From: Mycobacterium sp. DL99
GTDB taxonomy: Bacteria; Actinomycetota; Actinomycetes; Mycobacteriales; Mycobacteriaceae
Direction of reading: 5' to 3'
Length of the DNA: 64,000 nt
Assembly: GCF_004762045.1 (NCBI RefSeq)
Contig: NZ_SJOM01000007.1
Span: forward strand, 1,058,108-1,122,107
Shown: positions 25,848 to 36,384 of the stretch, one piece after another
Position numbering within the stretch: the stretch's first letter is position 1
How the letters are laid out: each line of letters starts with the position of its first letter
Notes under the pieces: model-generated
Told to the model about the DNA's origin: nothing
Databases searched by the model: none
The model's input: only the letters and a program-made list of their open reading frames with translations
Program-made: the position numbers and the translations under genes

Positions 25848-26645
25848 TTATGCCGTCAACGCGACCGAGGCCTCGGCGGTGTAGGCCAGGAACGTCAGGG
25901 TCTCCTGGAGGTACAGCTGCACGCTCTCCGCATCGTGCGACAGGTAGCCGATCGAGACGTCGGTCCCCAGCTGCAGATCGAAGTCCCCACCGCGGGTGGA
26001 CAATACGAATGCGCCGTCGATCGCGGGTGCCCAGATGATCTCCCCGTCGACCAGCCGGCTCAGGTGCTCGCGGATCGGATACCCATGCGCGGTGGTCTCG
26101 CTGACCTTGGTGTAGATGGCCGCCGAAAGCAGCACCGAGTAGGGCCCGTCGACACCGGCCAGCCGCAGCTCCGACAGCGCCTGGGCGATCACGTCCGGAA
26201 TCTCTCGGGCGTCGTCGGGCAGCGCCAGCGCCGGGTTGGAGCTGGAGCTGCGGATGCCTTCGATCGAGGCCGCCGGGTAGCCCTCGAAGATCGCACGGTC
26301 CTCGACGAACGCCAGCTTCTTGGCGGCCTCCTTGACCGGATCCCAATCGGAATCCTGGGCGCCGCGCTCGACATCGTCAATCGCGTTGCGCGACACCGTG
26401 AACGGCACCCGCAGCCGCACCAGCGGCTTGGAGTCGCGCAGGTGGGCGACCACGCCGTCCCCGGGCGGCTTCACGTCGAGCAGGTGTCCCGTGCTGATCG
26501 CCGCGGTAACCGGGCCGCCGGGCTCGCTGACGTCGACCACGCGCCGCCCGGCGATGTGACGCTTGAAGGTTCGGCTGGCCTCGAGTTCGATCTCGGCCCA
26601 GGCGGACTCGGTGATCGGGGCAAGCTCGCGGTACAGGTTGTTCAT
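25848..26645 (-). CDS. encapsulin shell protein (Cfp29 type)
   Basis: A 265-residue HK97-fold shell protein that self-assembles into a nanocompartment around cargo enzymes. Family hallmarks are the start MNNLYRELAPITESAWAEIE, the TFKRHIAGRRVVDV segment, the axial DDVERGAQDSDWDPVKEAAKK region and C-terminal YLSHDAESVQLYLQETLTF. It corresponds to M. tuberculosis Rv0798c (CFP29). Its start overlaps the stop of the DyP peroxidase gene by 4 bases, so shell and cargo are coupled. The peroxidase carries a loading peptide at its C-terminus, confirming the pairing. Confidence 0.94.
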   Translation of the reverse strand: MNNLYRELAPITESAWAEIELEASRTFKRHIAGRRVVDVSEPGGPVTAAISTGHLLDVKPPGDGVVAHLRDSKPLVRLRVPFTVSRNAIDDVERGAQDSDWDPVKEAAKKLAFVEDRAIFEGYPAASIEGIRSSSSNPALALPDDAREIPDVIAQALSELRLAGVDGPYSVLLSAAIYTKVSETTAHGYPIREHLSRLVDGEIIWAPAIDGAFVLSTRGGDFDLQLGTDVSIGYLSHDAESVQLYLQETLTFLAYTAEASVALTA

Positions 26646-27652
26646 TGCGGGGTTCCTTTCAGGCTGCCGATCGCCAGGGAGGTGTCTTGCTTGGCTGTCG
26701 CGGGTTCTTCGACCGGAACCGGAAGCGGCGGTGGATCATCGAGAAAATCGATGGTGGGCACAAAGAACACGCAGCCGGTCACGGCGGTGGAGAAATCCAG
26801 GATCCGGTCGGTGTTGCCGGGTGGATCGCCGATGAACATGTTGGTCAGCATGCGTTCGGTGATGGCCGGGTCCGCGCAGTATCCGATGTAGTACGTGCCG
26901 AACTCGCTGCTGCCGAGTTCGCCGAACGGCATGTTGCGCCGCACGATCTTCAGCTCGTTGCCGTCCTCGTCGGTGATGACGTTCAGCGCGATGTGGGAGT
27001 TGGAAGGCTTGATGTCGTCCGACATTTCGATGTCGTCGAGCTTGGTGCGGCCGATCACGCGCTGCTGTTCTTCGACCGACAGCGAGCGCCAGTCCGTCAT
27101 CGCATGCACGTACTTCTGGATGTGCACGTAACTGGCCCCGGCGAAATCGGGGTCCTCGGCGCCGATCTGAACGGCGGCCGCCGCGGTCGACCCGTTGGGG
27201 TTCTCGGTGCCGTCGACGAAGCCGAGCAGATCGCGATTGTCGAAGTACTGGAATCCGTGCACTTCGTCGACGACCGTGACGGCACTGCCGAACTCCTGCA
27301 GCATCCGGTCGGCCAATTCGAAACACACGTCCATGGACTCGGCACGGATGTGCAACAACACGTCGCCCGGGGTCGACGGGGCGCGGTGACGGCCGCCGTC
27401 CAGAGCGATGAACGGATGTAGGTCTGCCGGACGCGGACCGGCGAACAAGCGGTCCCAGGCAGCCGAACCGATGCCGGCTACCAGCGACAGCTCTTTGGCC
27501 GGATCACGGAACCAGATGGAGCGGACGATGCCTGATATGTCGGGAAACACGTCGTGAACGGCTTGCTCGCCGCCGTCCTCGATCGTCAGCACCAGGAAGA
27601 TGGCCGCCCGCGTGAGAGGTTTCAGCACCGGCTGCGGAATCGGAACGGGCAC
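26642..27652 (-). CDS. dye-decolorizing peroxidase, encapsulin cargo
   Basis: A 336-residue heme peroxidase. The DyP signature GFVDGTENP gives the distal Asp147, H220 in SNSHIALN is the expected proximal heme ligand, and the arginines of IVRRNMPFGE complete the distal site. The final residues DTSLAIGSLKGTPQ (323-336) match the encapsulin targeting peptide (SLxIGSLKG type) on a Pro-rich flexible linker. The enzyme is therefore packed inside the shell encoded next. It would remove peroxides or oxidise organic substrates in oxidative or acid stress. It corresponds to Rv0799c. It is divergent from pepC, with 50 bases between starts. Confidence 0.94.
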   Translation of the reverse strand: MPVPIPQPVLKPLTRAAIFLVLTIEDGGEQAVHDVFPDISGIVRSIWFRDPAKELSLVAGIGSAAWDRLFAGPRPADLHPFIALDGGRHRAPSTPGDVLLHIRAESMDVCFELADRMLQEFGSAVTVVDEVHGFQYFDNRDLLGFVDGTENPNGSTAAAAVQIGAEDPDFAGASYVHIQKYVHAMTDWRSLSVEEQQRVIGRTKLDDIEMSDDIKPSNSHIALNVITDEDGNELKIVRRNMPFGELGSSEFGTYYIGYCADPAITERMLTNMFIGDPPGNTDRILDFSTAVTGCVFFVPTIDFLDDPPPLPVPVEEPATAKQDTSLAIGSLKGTPQ

Positions 27653-27702
27653 AAACCGACCCTACCGACACCTGAGGGCGGTTCGCCGGTCAAGATGAAA
27701 AG

Positions 27703-28965
27703 ATGCCAGCTAGCGCCCAGGGCCTGTGCGAGTTCATCGACGCATCTCCGACTCCGTTCCACGTATGCACCACCGCGGCGCGACGACTGCGCGATGCGGG
27801 ATACGCCGAGTTGGCCGAAACCGACAGCTGGCCTGCCACCGCGGGAAAGTTCTTCACGGTGCGGGCAGGATCGCTGGTGGCCTGGAATACCGAGGGGACC
27901 GACCCGGCCGCGCCGTTCCGGGTGGTCGGCGGTCACACCGACAGCCCCAACCTCCGGGTCAAGCAGCACCCTGATCGAGCCGTCGCCGGTTGGCAGGTGA
28001 TCGCGCTGCAGCCCTACGGCGGGGCCTGGCTGAACTCATGGCTGGACCGCGACCTCGGGATCAGCGGCCGGCTCTCGGTCCGGGACGGTAACCGCATCGA
28101 ACACCAGCTGGTCCGGATCGACGATCCGATCCTGCGCGTGCCCCAGCTCGCCATCCATCTGTCCGAGGACCGCAAGGGCGTCAGCCCCGACCCACAACGC
28201 CACGTCAACGCGGTGTGGGGCCTGGGGGAGCGGCCGCGGTCCTTCATCGGATTCGTCGCCGAGCGGGCCGGGACCACAGAAGGCGACGTGTTGGGCTTCG
28301 ACCTGATGACCCACGACCTGACGCCGTCGGCGATCACCGGCGCCGAGGGGGAGTTCGTCAGCGCGCCGCGGCTGGACAACCAGGCCACCTGCTACGCGGG
28401 TCTGGAGGCGTTCCTGGCCGCGGGCGCGGACTCGTATGTGCCGGTGCTGGCGCTGTTCGACCACGAGGAGGTCGGCTCGACCTCTGATCATGGTGCCCAG
28501 TCCGAGCTGTTGCCGACCGTGCTGGAGCGCATCGTGCTCGCCGCCGGCGGTACTCGGGAGGACTTCCTGCGCCGGGCGGCCGGATCGATGGTGGCTTCCG
28601 GGGACATGGCGCACGCGACGCATCCGAACTACCCGGACCGTCACGAGCCCGGACACCTGATCGAGGTCAATGCCGGTCCCGTGCTCAAGGTGCAGCCGAA
28701 CCTGCGCTACGCCACCGACGGCCGCACCGCGGCGGCGTTCGCCCTGGCCTGCGATCAGGCCGGGGTGCCGCTGCAGCGCTACGAGCACCGCGCCGATCTC
28801 CCGTGCGGGTCGACCATCGGACCGATGACCTCGGCGCGCACCGGGATCCCCACCGTCGACGTGGGCGCAGCGCAGTTGGCCATGCATTCCGCCCGTGAGT
28901 TCATGGGAGCCCGGGACGTCGCGGCCTACTCGGCGGCGTTGCGAGCGTTCTTGTCACCCGCCTGA
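27703..28965 (+). CDS. pepC: M18 family aminopeptidase
   Basis: A 420-residue cytoplasmic zinc aminopeptidase releasing N-terminal residues, often acidic ones. The M18 metal ligands are visible in [54 protein letters not shown] and the C-terminal [15 protein letters not shown]. The length is normal. It matches Rv0800 in position. The next gene, a VOC protein, starts 15 bases later but carries its own -10 hexamer. The start is ATG 27703, and no clear Shine-Dalgarno sequence is seen. Confidence 0.93.
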   Translation: MPASAQGLCEFIDASPTPFHVCTTAARRLRDAGYAELAETDSWPATAGKFFTVRAGSLVAWNTEGTDPAAPFRVVGGHTDSPNLRVKQHPDRAVAGWQVIALQPYGGAWLNSWLDRDLGISGRLSVRDGNRIEHQLVRIDDPILRVPQLAIHLSEDRKGVSPDPQRHVNAVWGLGERPRSFIGFVAERAGTTEGDVLGFDLMTHDLTPSAITGAEGEFVSAPRLDNQATCYAGLEAFLAAGADSYVPVLALFDHEEVGSTSDHGAQSELLPTVLERIVLAAGGTREDFLRRAAGSMVASGDMAHATHPNYPDRHEPGHLIEVNAGPVLKVQPNLRYATDGRTAAAFALACDQAGVPLQRYEHRADLPCGSTIGPMTSARTGIPTVDVGAAQLAMHSAREFMGARDVAAYSAALRAFLSPA

Positions 28966-28967
28966 TC

Positions 28968-28973
28968 TAGGGT
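28968..28973 (+). promoter_or_regulatory. -10 hexamer TAGGGT for the VOC gene
   Basis: TAGGGT ends 7 bases before ATG 28981, just after the pepC stop. It has leaderless spacing. Confidence 0.4.
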
Positions 28974-28980
28974 CGGCGCC

Positions 28981-29328
28981 ATGACGCTGTCCGTGGAGAT
29001 GATCACAGTCGACTGCACCGATCCCGACGCGCTGGCCCGGTGGTGGGCCCAAGCCGTCGGTGGGGAGGTAAACGTCTTTGCCCCAGGCGAATTCGTGGTG
29101 TTGGTACGTCCCGACGGGCCGCGGCTGGGATTTCAGAAGGTTCCGGATCCGACGCCGGGCAAGAACCGCATCCACCTCGACTTCACCGCACCCGACGCCG
29201 AAGCTGAGGTGGCCAGGCTCGTGGGTCTGGGCGCAACCGAAACCGGACGGCACAGTTTTGGCCCGGAGTTCAATTGGGTGGTACTGGCCGACCCGGAGGG
29301 CAATGCGTTCTGTATCGCGGGCTCATAG
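28981..29328 (+). CDS. VOC (glyoxalase/bleomycin resistance) family protein
   Basis: A 115-residue single-domain vicinal oxygen chelate protein. The paired beta-alpha-beta-beta-beta modules are seen as VEMITVDCTDPDALARWWAQAVGG and RIHLDFTAPDAEAEVARLVGLGA, with the closing strand VVLADPEGNAFCI. It matches Rv0801. Residues usual for metal binding (H in RIHLDF, E in DPEGNAF) are present, but the reaction is unknown. A bidirectional hairpin overlaps the region just after the stop. Confidence 0.82.
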   Translation: MTLSVEMITVDCTDPDALARWWAQAVGGEVNVFAPGEFVVLVRPDGPRLGFQKVPDPTPGKNRIHLDFTAPDAEAEVARLVGLGATETGRHSFGPEFNWVVLADPEGNAFCIAGS

Positions 29329-29357
29329 CGCCGAGCCCGGTGGTGGGGCTCACGGCG
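29329..29357. terminator. bidirectional hairpin between convergent genes
   Basis: CGCCGAGCCC (29329-29338) pairs with GGGCTCACGGCG (29346-29357) with a small bulge. It lies between the VOC stop and the stop of the minus-strand gene, where it could end both transcripts. Confidence 0.45.
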
Positions 29358-30369
29358 GGCAGCTCTCGAATTGGGTGCGCAGCCCGGTCTGAAGGTCCGT
29401 CATCGGCGGCGTCCGCGGCTGGGGTTCCCGGGCGTCCGCCGAACAACCCCCGGGTCGGACGGTGATCTGCGCATCCTCGACTTCGTAGACCGTCGGTAGC
29501 TCCGAATTCTTGATGAGCTGTAGCTGCTCGATCAGAACGCGATCCGCATCGGGATCGGCGGGCACATCTTGGATGGAAAAGCGGGGCGGCTTCAGGTCGA
29601 ATTCGCCTTTGGTCGGTGCCAGCTGATCGAGTGCCTCCCACAGCGCCAGTTGCTCCGGGTCAGGCAGGCCGTGGTTTGAACGGATGCCCGGTGCACCGTT
29701 GGTGTCCGCATCGAAGATGCTCCAGTCCGCGGTCGAGTCCGGAAAGTCCGTGACCAGCCTCCGGACCGAGGCTGCGAACTCCGAAGCGCTGAGCGGATCA
29801 TCCCGGTGGCCGAAACTGCGCAGGGTCACCGTCAGACTGGTGCGTGCCGGTTGCCAGGCGCCGTCGGGAGATGCTGACCCGACGATTTCGTACGCGTAGT
29901 CGCCCTGCGACAGTTTCAGCCAGTCCCGCCACGGCGGTTCCGGGGTGGTCTTCAACGGTTCGAAGTTGACGTACATCGTGGAGCCCGTTTGGGCGGGGAA
30001 GGATTGGGCTGAACGCCTCACGTTGAGGCCGGCCCCCAGCCCGCCGTACACCATCGATCGGTGGATCTGGTCGGCAAAGGTGCGGCCGAGCGCCGACAGT
30101 TGGTCCGCGGTGGTATCGGCACCGACGTAGACATCGAAGCCGGCAGTGCGCACCCCGAACCCGCTGTTGCTTGTGACGGTGTGTGTGACAAACGTGACGC
30201 CGGGCTGGCGCCGCAACACGTTGTCGATCAAGCCGGCCGACCACGAGCCCCTGAACTGGCAACAGGTCAAGCCGAGGACCAGTACGACGCCGAGAATGGC
30301 GAGACGGCCCTTGGCCCCGAGCTTGCGCACCCGCTGAGTATGCCGCCGCGCGGGCGGGCGCAGGCGCAC
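29350..30369 (-). CDS. membrane-anchored conserved hypothetical protein
   Basis: A protein of up to 339 residues that I do not recognise. A hydrophobic segment near residues 21-37 ([17 protein letters not shown]) is an anchor or signal. The cysteine pair there is not a good lipobox. The outside part has [34 protein letters not shown] and a Cys-containing Pro-rich tail ([16 protein letters not shown]). GTG 30369 gives the full frame, and GTG 30330 (RKLGAKGRL) would shorten it by 13 residues. It is divergent from purL with a gap of about 50-90 bases. Confidence 0.65.
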   Translation of the reverse strand: MRLRPPARRHTQRVRKLGAKGRLAILGVVLVLGLTCCQFRGSWSAGLIDNVLRRQPGVTFVTHTVTSNSGFGVRTAGFDVYVGADTTADQLSALGRTFADQIHRSMVYGGLGAGLNVRRSAQSFPAQTGSTMYVNFEPLKTTPEPPWRDWLKLSQGDYAYEIVGSASPDGAWQPARTSLTVTLRSFGHRDDPLSASEFAASVRRLVTDFPDSTADWSIFDADTNGAPGIRSNHGLPDPEQLALWEALDQLAPTKGEFDLKPPRFSIQDVPADPDADRVLIEQLQLIKNSELPTVYEVEDAQITVRPGGCSADAREPQPRTPPMTDLQTGLRTQFESCPP

Positions 30370-30407
30370 TCAGCAATCGCGGGTCGGACGTGCGAGATCG
30401 GCAACGA

Positions 30408-30413
30408 TAGACT
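30408..30413 (+). promoter_or_regulatory. -10 hexamer TAGACT for purL
   Basis: TAGACT ends 7 bases before GTG 30421, the leaderless spacing. It supports this purL start over upstream in-frame codons. Confidence 0.55.
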
Positions 30414-30420
30414 CTTGGGC

Positions 30421-32739
30421 GTGACGTCTGAGCTCACCCACGCTATGGATACGGTGCAGCGGGCAGCCGCCACCCCCGATCAGCCCCAGCCGTACCGCGA
30501 ACTCGGCCTCAAGGACGACGAGTACGAGCGGATTCGCGAGATCCTGGGTCGCCGCCCCACCGACGCCGAGCTGGCCATGTATTCGGTGATGTGGAGCGAA
30601 CACTGCTCCTACAAGTCCTCGAAGGTGCACCTGCGCTACTTCGGTGAGACCACCACCGAGGAGATGCGCGCCGGCATGCTGGCCGGCATCGGTGAGAACG
30701 CCGGCGTCGTCGACATCGGCGACGGCTGGGCCGTCACCTTCAAGGTCGAGTCCCACAACCACCCGTCCTATGTCGAGCCCTATCAGGGCGCGGCCACCGG
30801 CGTCGGCGGCATCGTCCGCGACATCATGGCGATGGGCGCCCGGCCCGTGGCGGTCATGGACCAGCTGCGGTTCGGCGCGGCCGATGCACCGGACACCCGC
30901 CGTGTGCTCGACGGTGTGGTTCGCGGTGTCGGCGGCTACGGCAACTCGCTGGGCCTGCCCAACATCGGCGGCGAGACGATCTTCGACCCGTCGTACGCGG
31001 GCAACCCGCTGGTCAACGCGCTGTGCGTGGGTGCCCTGCGCAAGGAAGACCTGCACCTGGCCTTCGCCTCGGGCACCGGCAACAAGATCATCCTGTTCGG
31101 CGCGCGCACCGGCCTGGACGGCATCGGCGGTGTCTCGGTGCTGGCGTCGGACACCTTCAGCGGCGACGAGAGCGGCGCGGGCCGCAAGAAGCTGCCGAGT
31201 GTCCAGGTGGGCGACCCGTTCACCGAGAAGGTGCTCATCGAGTGTTGCCTCGAGCTGTACTCGGCCGGCCTCGTGGTCGGCATCCAGGACCTCGGCGGTG
31301 CCGGATTGTCCTGTGCCACCTCTGAACTCGCGTCTGCCGGTGACGGTGGCATGCGCATCGAGCTGGATCAGGTGCCGCTGCGGGCCAAGGACATGACCCC
31401 GGCCGAGGTGCTCTCCAGCGAGTCCCAGGAACGCATGTGTGCCGTGGTGACGCCGGAGAACGTCGAGGCGTTCATGGCGGTGTGCCGCAAGTGGGAAGTG
31501 CTGGCCACCGTCATCGGTGAGGTCACCGACGGGGACCGGCTGGAGATCACCTGGCACGGCGAAACCGTGGTCGACGTCCCGCCGCGCACCGTGGCCCACG
31601 AGGGCCCGGTCTACCAGCGCCCGGTGGCCCGTCCCGACACCCAGGACGCCTTGGTCGCCGACACCTCGGCCAAACTGCCCCGGCCCAAGACCGGCGATGA
31701 ACTCAAGGCCACCCTGCTGGCGCTGATCGGCAGCCCGCACCTGTGCAGCCGGGCGTTCATCACCGAGCAGTACGACCGCTACGTGCGCGGCAACACCGTG
31801 CTGGCAGAGAATGCCGATGGCGGTGTGCTGCGCATCGACGAGAACACCGGCCGCGGCATCGCCGTCTCCACCGACGCCTCGGGCCGCTACACCCAACTCG
31901 ACCCGTACACGGGCGCGCAGTTGGCCCTGGCCGAGGCCTACCGCAATGTCGCGGTCACCGGGGCCACCCCGGTGGCGGTGACCAACTGCCTCAACTTCGG
32001 GTCCCCCGAGGATCCGGGTGTGATGTGGCAGTTCAGCCAGGCCGTCCGCGGGCTGGCCGACGGCTGCGCCGCCCTTGGCATCCCGGTCACCGGCGGCAAC
32101 GTCAGCTTCTACAACCAGACCGGTTCCACGGCGATCCTGCCGACCCCGGTGGTCGGTGTGCTCGGCGTGATCGACGACGTGAAGCGACGCATTCCGACCG
32201 GCCTCGGCACCGAACCGGGCGAGACGCTGCTGCTGCTCGGCGATACCCACGACGAGTTCGACGGGTCGGTTTGGGCCCAGGTCACCGGCGATCACCTGGG
32301 CGGCGTTCCGCCGAAGGTGGACCTGGCCCGCGAGAAGCTGCTGGCCGAGGTGCTGACTGCGGCATCGCGTGACGGCCTGATCTCCGCGGCGCACGACCTG
32401 TCCGAGGGGGGGCTGATCCAGGCCGTGGTGGAGGCCGCGCTGACCGGTGAAACCGGATGCCGGGTCATCCTTCCGGAGGATCTCCCGGCGGGCATCGATC
32501 CGTTCGTGTTCCTGTTCTCCGAGTCCGCGGGCCGGGTGCTCGTGGCCGTGCCGCGCACCGAGGAGAGCCGGTTCCGGTCGATGTGTGAGGCCAGGGACCT
32601 GCCGGTGACCCGGGTCGGCGTCGTCGACCAGGGCCCCGAAGGCGGCGAGCCCTCGATCGAGGTCCAGGGACAGTTCAGCATCACTCTCGCGGAGCTACGG
32701 AGTACGTCTGAGGGCGTGCTGCCCGGGCTGTTCGGGTGA
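30421..32739 (+). CDS. purL: FGAM synthase large subunit PurL
   Basis: A 772-residue ATP-dependent synthetase converting FGAR to FGAM, the short PurL type that works with PurS and Pur[16 protein letters not shown] is the conserved N-terminal motif. [26 protein letters not shown] is the metal/ATP region, and a second AIRS-like repeat follows ([24 protein letters not shown]). GTG 30421 was chosen because of the hexamer 7 bases before it; ATG 30445 is an alternative. The stop overlaps the next start (GTGA at 32736), coupling a membrane hydrolase to purL. Confidence 0.96.
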   Translation: MTSELTHAMDTVQRAAATPDQPQPYRELGLKDDEYERIREILGRRPTDAELAMYSVMWSEHCSYKSSKVHLRYFGETTTEEMRAGMLAGIGENAGVVDIGDGWAVTFKVESHNHPSYVEPYQGAATGVGGIVRDIMAMGARPVAVMDQLRFGAADAPDTRRVLDGVVRGVGGYGNSLGLPNIGGETIFDPSYAGNPLVNALCVGALRKEDLHLAFASGTGNKIILFGARTGLDGIGGVSVLASDTFSGDESGAGRKKLPSVQVGDPFTEKVLIECCLELYSAGLVVGIQDLGGAGLSCATSELASAGDGGMRIELDQVPLRAKDMTPAEVLSSESQERMCAVVTPENVEAFMAVCRKWEVLATVIGEVTDGDRLEITWHGETVVDVPPRTVAHEGPVYQRPVARPDTQDALVADTSAKLPRPKTGDELKATLLALIGSPHLCSRAFITEQYDRYVRGNTVLAENADGGVLRIDENTGRGIAVSTDASGRYTQLDPYTGAQLALAEAYRNVAVTGATPVAVTNCLNFGSPEDPGVMWQFSQAVRGLADGCAALGIPVTGGNVSFYNQTGSTAILPTPVVGVLGVIDDVKRRIPTGLGTEPGETLLLLGDTHDEFDGSVWAQVTGDHLGGVPPKVDLAREKLLAEVLTAASRDGLISAAHDLSEGGLIQAVVEAALTGETGCRVILPEDLPAGIDPFVFLFSESAGRVLVAVPRTEESRFRSMCEARDLPVTRVGVVDQGPEGGEPSIEVQGQFSITLAELRSTSEGVLPGLFG

Positions 32740-34463
32740 CGGCGAAAGCCCTCAACGAACGTCATCCTCTGCTGCACTGGGCCTGGAGCCTGGTGCGACT
32801 GGACTTCGTCGGCATTGCCGTCGGAGCCCTGTTCTTCTGTCTCTCGCTGACCCCGTCGCTGTTGCCGCGCGACTGGTTGTTCGCCGGGCTGATCGGCGGT
32901 ATCAACGCCGCGATCGGCTACGGCATCGGGGTTCTGCTGGGAAAAGCGCTGTACCGCTTCGTGTTACGCAACCGCGCCTGGTGGCCACCGTCGAAGCGGA
33001 CGTTGTACTGGCTGAAGGCGCTCGTCGTGACCGGTGCGGCCACGGCCGGAGTGCTGATGCTGATTCCCGCGGCGGCCTGGCAACGGCAGGTCTCGGCGTT
33101 GATGGGCATGGAAGGTCCGGCCACGCTCGGCTATCTGCGCACCCTGATCATCGCCGTCGCGGTGGGCGCGGCGCTGATCGCCACGGCACGGTTGCTCCGC
33201 GATATCGTGCGACTGCTGGCCAGGTGGTTCATCCGGCGCTGGCATCTGCACCGGGAGGTGGCCCAGTTCATCGGGACCGCAATCGTGGTGGTCCTGGTCG
33301 TCACGCTCGTCAACGGCGTGCTCTACCGCGGGTTCCTGGCGGGCGCCAGCCGGGTGTTCCAGCCGCAGAACTCCACCACCCGTGAGGGCATCAGCCGGCC
33401 GGTCGAACCTGAAAGATCAGGCAGCCCAGACTCATTCGCGCCGTGGGACTCCCTGGGCTTTCAGGGTCGCAACTTCGTGGCGACCGGCCCGCGTGCCGCC
33501 GAGCTCGAAAAGGTCAACGGCGCTCCGGCCCGCGAACCCATCCGGGTGTACGCCGGGCTGCACACCGCCGAGACAGAAGACCAGCGAATTGCGGTGCTGC
33601 TCAGCGAGCTTGAGCGCACCCATGCCTTCGACCGCAAGTTGTTGGTCATCGTCCCCACCACCGGCACCGGTTGGGTGAATCCGGTGGCGGCCCGCGCGCT
33701 GGAGCTGATGTACAACGGCGACACCGCGATGGTCGGCATGCAGTATTCCTATCTGCCGAGCTGGATTTCGTTCATGGGGGACCGGGAGAAGTCCATGAAA
33801 ACCGGACGGCTGATGATCGACGCGATCCAAGCGCGCTGGGCGCAGCTGCCACCCGATCACCGCCCCCAGCTGGTGCTCTACGGGGAGAGCCTGGGGTCGA
33901 TGGGCGGGCAGGGCGCATTCAGCTGGCTCCCCGACATCTCGCGGATGGGCTTCTCCTCGGTGCTGTGGGTGGGCCCGCCCAATGCCAGTCCGCTGTGGCG
34001 CGGTCTGACCGCGCGCCGCGACCCGGGCACCCCGCAAGCGCGACCCAGCTATGACAACGGCCGCACCGTGCGGTTCTCCGAGGCCGCGAACGCCGCCGAG
34101 ATCGCCGAGGACACCGGTGCTCCGTGGGAGGGCACCCGGGTTCTGTTCCTGCAGCACCCGTCGGACCCGATCATCTGGTGGTCGACGGATCTGCTGTTCT
34201 CCGAACCGGATTGGCTGGTCGAACCGCCCGGGACGGACCGCACCGCCTCGATGCGCTGGTACCCGATCATCACGTTCTGGCAGGTGGCCGCCGACATCAC
34301 CAACGCGTCGAGCGTCCCGGCCGGACACGGGCACAACTACGGTGAATCGGTGCTCGACGGCTGGGCGGCGGTGGCGCCACCGGAGGGGTGGACACCGGAG
34401 GACACGGAGCGAATCCGGGTAGCTCTGGAGAAGGCCGAGGCCAACAACGGACCCGAATACTGA
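32736..34463 (+). CDS. membrane alpha/beta-hydrolase (Abhydrolase_9 family)
   Basis: A 575-residue protein. The N-terminal half is membrane-embedded with about five hydrophobic segments (near 22-42, 49-70, 93-113, 132-150 and 177-197). [11 protein letters not shown] is typical of the Abhydrolase_9_N domain. The C-terminal catalytic domain has the nucleophile elbow GESLGSMGG with S385, and a conserved tail with [10 protein letters not shown] and GHGHNYGE, which should supply the acid and His. Its substrate is unknown; lipid is a guess. It is coupled to purL by a 4-base overlap, and its own stop overlaps the CPBP protease start (TGATG). Confidence 0.8.
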   Translation: MTAKALNERHPLLHWAWSLVRLDFVGIAVGALFFCLSLTPSLLPRDWLFAGLIGGINAAIGYGIGVLLGKALYRFVLRNRAWWPPSKRTLYWLKALVVTGAATAGVLMLIPAAAWQRQVSALMGMEGPATLGYLRTLIIAVAVGAALIATARLLRDIVRLLARWFIRRWHLHREVAQFIGTAIVVVLVVTLVNGVLYRGFLAGASRVFQPQNSTTREGISRPVEPERSGSPDSFAPWDSLGFQGRNFVATGPRAAELEKVNGAPAREPIRVYAGLHTAETEDQRIAVLLSELERTHAFDRKLLVIVPTTGTGWVNPVAARALELMYNGDTAMVGMQYSYLPSWISFMGDREKSMKTGRLMIDAIQARWAQLPPDHRPQLVLYGESLGSMGGQGAFSWLPDISRMGFSSVLWVGPPNASPLWRGLTARRDPGTPQARPSYDNGRTVRFSEAANAAEIAEDTGAPWEGTRVLFLQHPSDPIIWWSTDLLFSEPDWLVEPPGTDRTASMRWYPIITFWQVAADITNASSVPAGHGHNYGESVLDGWAAVAPPEGWTPEDTERIRVALEKAEANNGPEY

Positions 34464-35113
34464 TGCCGGCCAGCCGGATTCGCGCAGTGGCGCTGGCTGT
34501 GGGCCTGGTCGCATGGAACGGTCTGGTCGATCCCCGGTTGCCGGCCCGGTGGCAGCCGCTGGTGCGGGCGGCACTGGGCAGCGTACTGATGGTCGGAACG
34601 GGTGCCCGCCCGGGCTTTCGGCCCCCGGCGGTGTGGTCGGGTCTACGACTGGGAGCGGCCGCCGCGACCGCGGTGAGCGCGGGTGTGGCGGCGACCTCGA
34701 CAGTGCCGGTGGTCCGCACCGGGATGCGCCGAAAGGTCCTGCCCGTAGCTCCGGGCAGATGGCTGGCGCTGCGGATTCCGCTGGGAACCGTCTGGCCGGA
34801 GGAGGCCGGCTTCCGCGGCGCGCTGGGCAAGGTCGGTGCCGAGGCATTCGGCCCGACGGGTGGTCAGGTGTTGCAGGCCACCGCTTTCGGGCTGTCACAC
34901 ATCGCCGACGCCCGTGCCGCAGGGCAACCCGTGATCCCGACGGTCGTGGCCACCGGCATCGCCGGATGGGTGTTCGGCTGGCTTGCGCAGCGCTCTTCGA
35001 GCCTGGCCGCGCCGATGCTGGCGCACCTGGCGATCAATGAGGCGGGGGCACTGGCCGCACTGGCCTACCAAGCCGTGCCAACAACCCTGCCAGCGCGAGG
35101 ATCGCAGCCGTAG
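34463..35113 (+). CDS. CPBP family intramembrane metalloprotease
   Basis: A 216-residue polytopic membrane protein of the CPBP (Abi/CAAX protease) family, matching Rv0804 in position. The catalytic motifs are E113-E114 with R118 in PEEAGFRG, H146 in FGLSHIADA, and H188/N192 in LAHLAINEAG. These make the glutamate-base metal site. ATG 34463 shares a base with the stop of the hydrolase gene. The last 80 bases overlap the 3' end of the convergent permease gene. Substrates of such proteases in mycobacteria are not known. Confidence 0.82.
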   Translation: MPASRIRAVALAVGLVAWNGLVDPRLPARWQPLVRAALGSVLMVGTGARPGFRPPAVWSGLRLGAAAATAVSAGVAATSTVPVVRTGMRRKVLPVAPGRWLALRIPLGTVWPEEAGFRGALGKVGAEAFGPTGGQVLQATAFGLSHIADARAAGQPVIPTVVATGIAGWVFGWLAQRSSSLAAPMLAHLAINEAGALAALAYQAVPTTLPARGSQP

Positions 35114-36302
35114 CGGCCAGCGGCCACAACGTGGGTAACGCAAAACTGGTGACCCGCAGGGGGATCAACACCACACAGACCGCCACCACGGTCAGGATCA
35201 CGCGGGGCGCCTGCTGCGCCGCCGCGGAACCCTCGATACGTGAATTGGCCTCCGTGACAAGCACATAGACGACCAGAAGAAGCAGGGCCGGGACGACCAT
35301 CTGCAGTCGGCCGATATGTCCCTGAAACCGGCTGAACGCCACAGCCAGGACACACATCACCGCGGGAACCAGGATCGCGACTTCCGGACCGGAACCGAAC
35401 AACCGTCCCGCGACCCGGGTGGCCGCCCACGTCAGGGCCAGCAGCGCCGCCGACCCCAGGCACAACGACCCGGCGGTGAACCAGTAGTACCCGGCGTCGG
35501 CAAAGAACTGGGAGACGATCAGCGAGAGGTTCACGGCGGTCGGGTGGAACCCGCCGGTCGCACCGATGTTGACGGCCAGCAGTAGGGCGACTGTGCCCAG
35601 CGCCGTGATCCCCACCGCAGCGCCCACCGGACGCGCGACCGACACCAGGCGGCCGCTGACCACGGTTGCGGCCTCGAATCCCACCAGCCCCAGGCCGAGC
35701 GGAATGGCGGCCGCCGTCACCAGCAGGACAGAATCGACGGGCGTGGGCCCGCCGATCTGCATCGGAGGGGTACCTGATGCGACCCGGGCCATGATCGCCA
35801 GCGCCAGGTAGAGAAAAACCAGCAGGCCCGCGCCGGCCAGCGCGGCAGCCGTCGCACCCACCGCACGGGTGGGCAGGTAGGCCACCACCGCGCCGGCGAT
35901 GACCACCACCGCCACCGACCAGCCGGGCCACCACCAGCCGGCCAGCGCGGTCTCCAGGTCAGGCGCCCCGGTCAACGGCTGCAGGGCGAGCGTGAGCGCG
36001 GCACCCACGCCCAGCAGCGCGTAGGCCGCCAGTTGGACGAGGCTGGTGAACCGTCCGGCGGCGGGACCCACGGTGGAGGCGACCAGATCACCCGTCGACA
36101 CCGACTGTGGCGCATTGCGGTGCAGCCGGGCGAACGCGAAAACCAACACGGCGGCGATGGCCGCGGCACACAGGCCGGCCACCCCGTTGAAGACCGCGGC
36201 ACCGATCGGTCCGATCGACAGGCCGACGGCACGCCACGCGGGAAGCGCAGGGGGCCAGGCTGCGGACGGCTCCGGGCTAGCCGGTACTGCGCGTTTAGGC
36301 AT
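35034..36302 (-). CDS. APC-like membrane permease
   Basis: A 422-residue integral membrane protein with about 12 hydrophobic segments. The overall pattern (AVGLSIGPIGAAVFNGVAGL, then GLGLVGFEAATVVSGRLVS) resembles APC-superfamily amino acid transporters, though the usual GxGVY signature is absent, so the substrate is open. It does not belong to the recalled M. tuberculosis order here, where a phosphodiesterase (Rv0805) and cpsY lie instead. It may therefore be lineage-specific content. The 3' end overlaps the CPBP gene by 80 bases. Confidence 0.7.
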   Translation of the reverse strand: MPKRAVPASPEPSAAWPPALPAWRAVGLSIGPIGAAVFNGVAGLCAAAIAAVLVFAFARLHRNAPQSVSTGDLVASTVGPAAGRFTSLVQLAAYALLGVGAALTLALQPLTGAPDLETALAGWWWPGWSVAVVVIAGAVVAYLPTRAVGATAAALAGAGLLVFLYLALAIMARVASGTPPMQIGGPTPVDSVLLVTAAAIPLGLGLVGFEAATVVSGRLVSVARPVGAAVGITALGTVALLLAVNIGATGGFHPTAVNLSLIVSQFFADAGYYWFTAGSLCLGSAALLALTWAATRVAGRLFGSGPEVAILVPAVMCVLAVAFSRFQGHIGRLQMVVPALLLLVVYVLVTEANSRIEGSAAAQQAPRVILTVVAVCVVLIPLRVTSFALPTLWPLAATAAILALAGLLARLGRPVRPVPPPH

Positions 36303-36384
36303 CGATCAGACTTCTTGTATCGGCGACGCGTTCACAAATCCCCTTTTCGCGCAAAGACCTCTCCCGAGCAAGATCGTAGAGCGG

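Noticed and set aside
30370..32394. 674-codon minus-strand frame across purL
   Set aside because: Antisense shadow of purL with no motif; purL itself is unambiguous.
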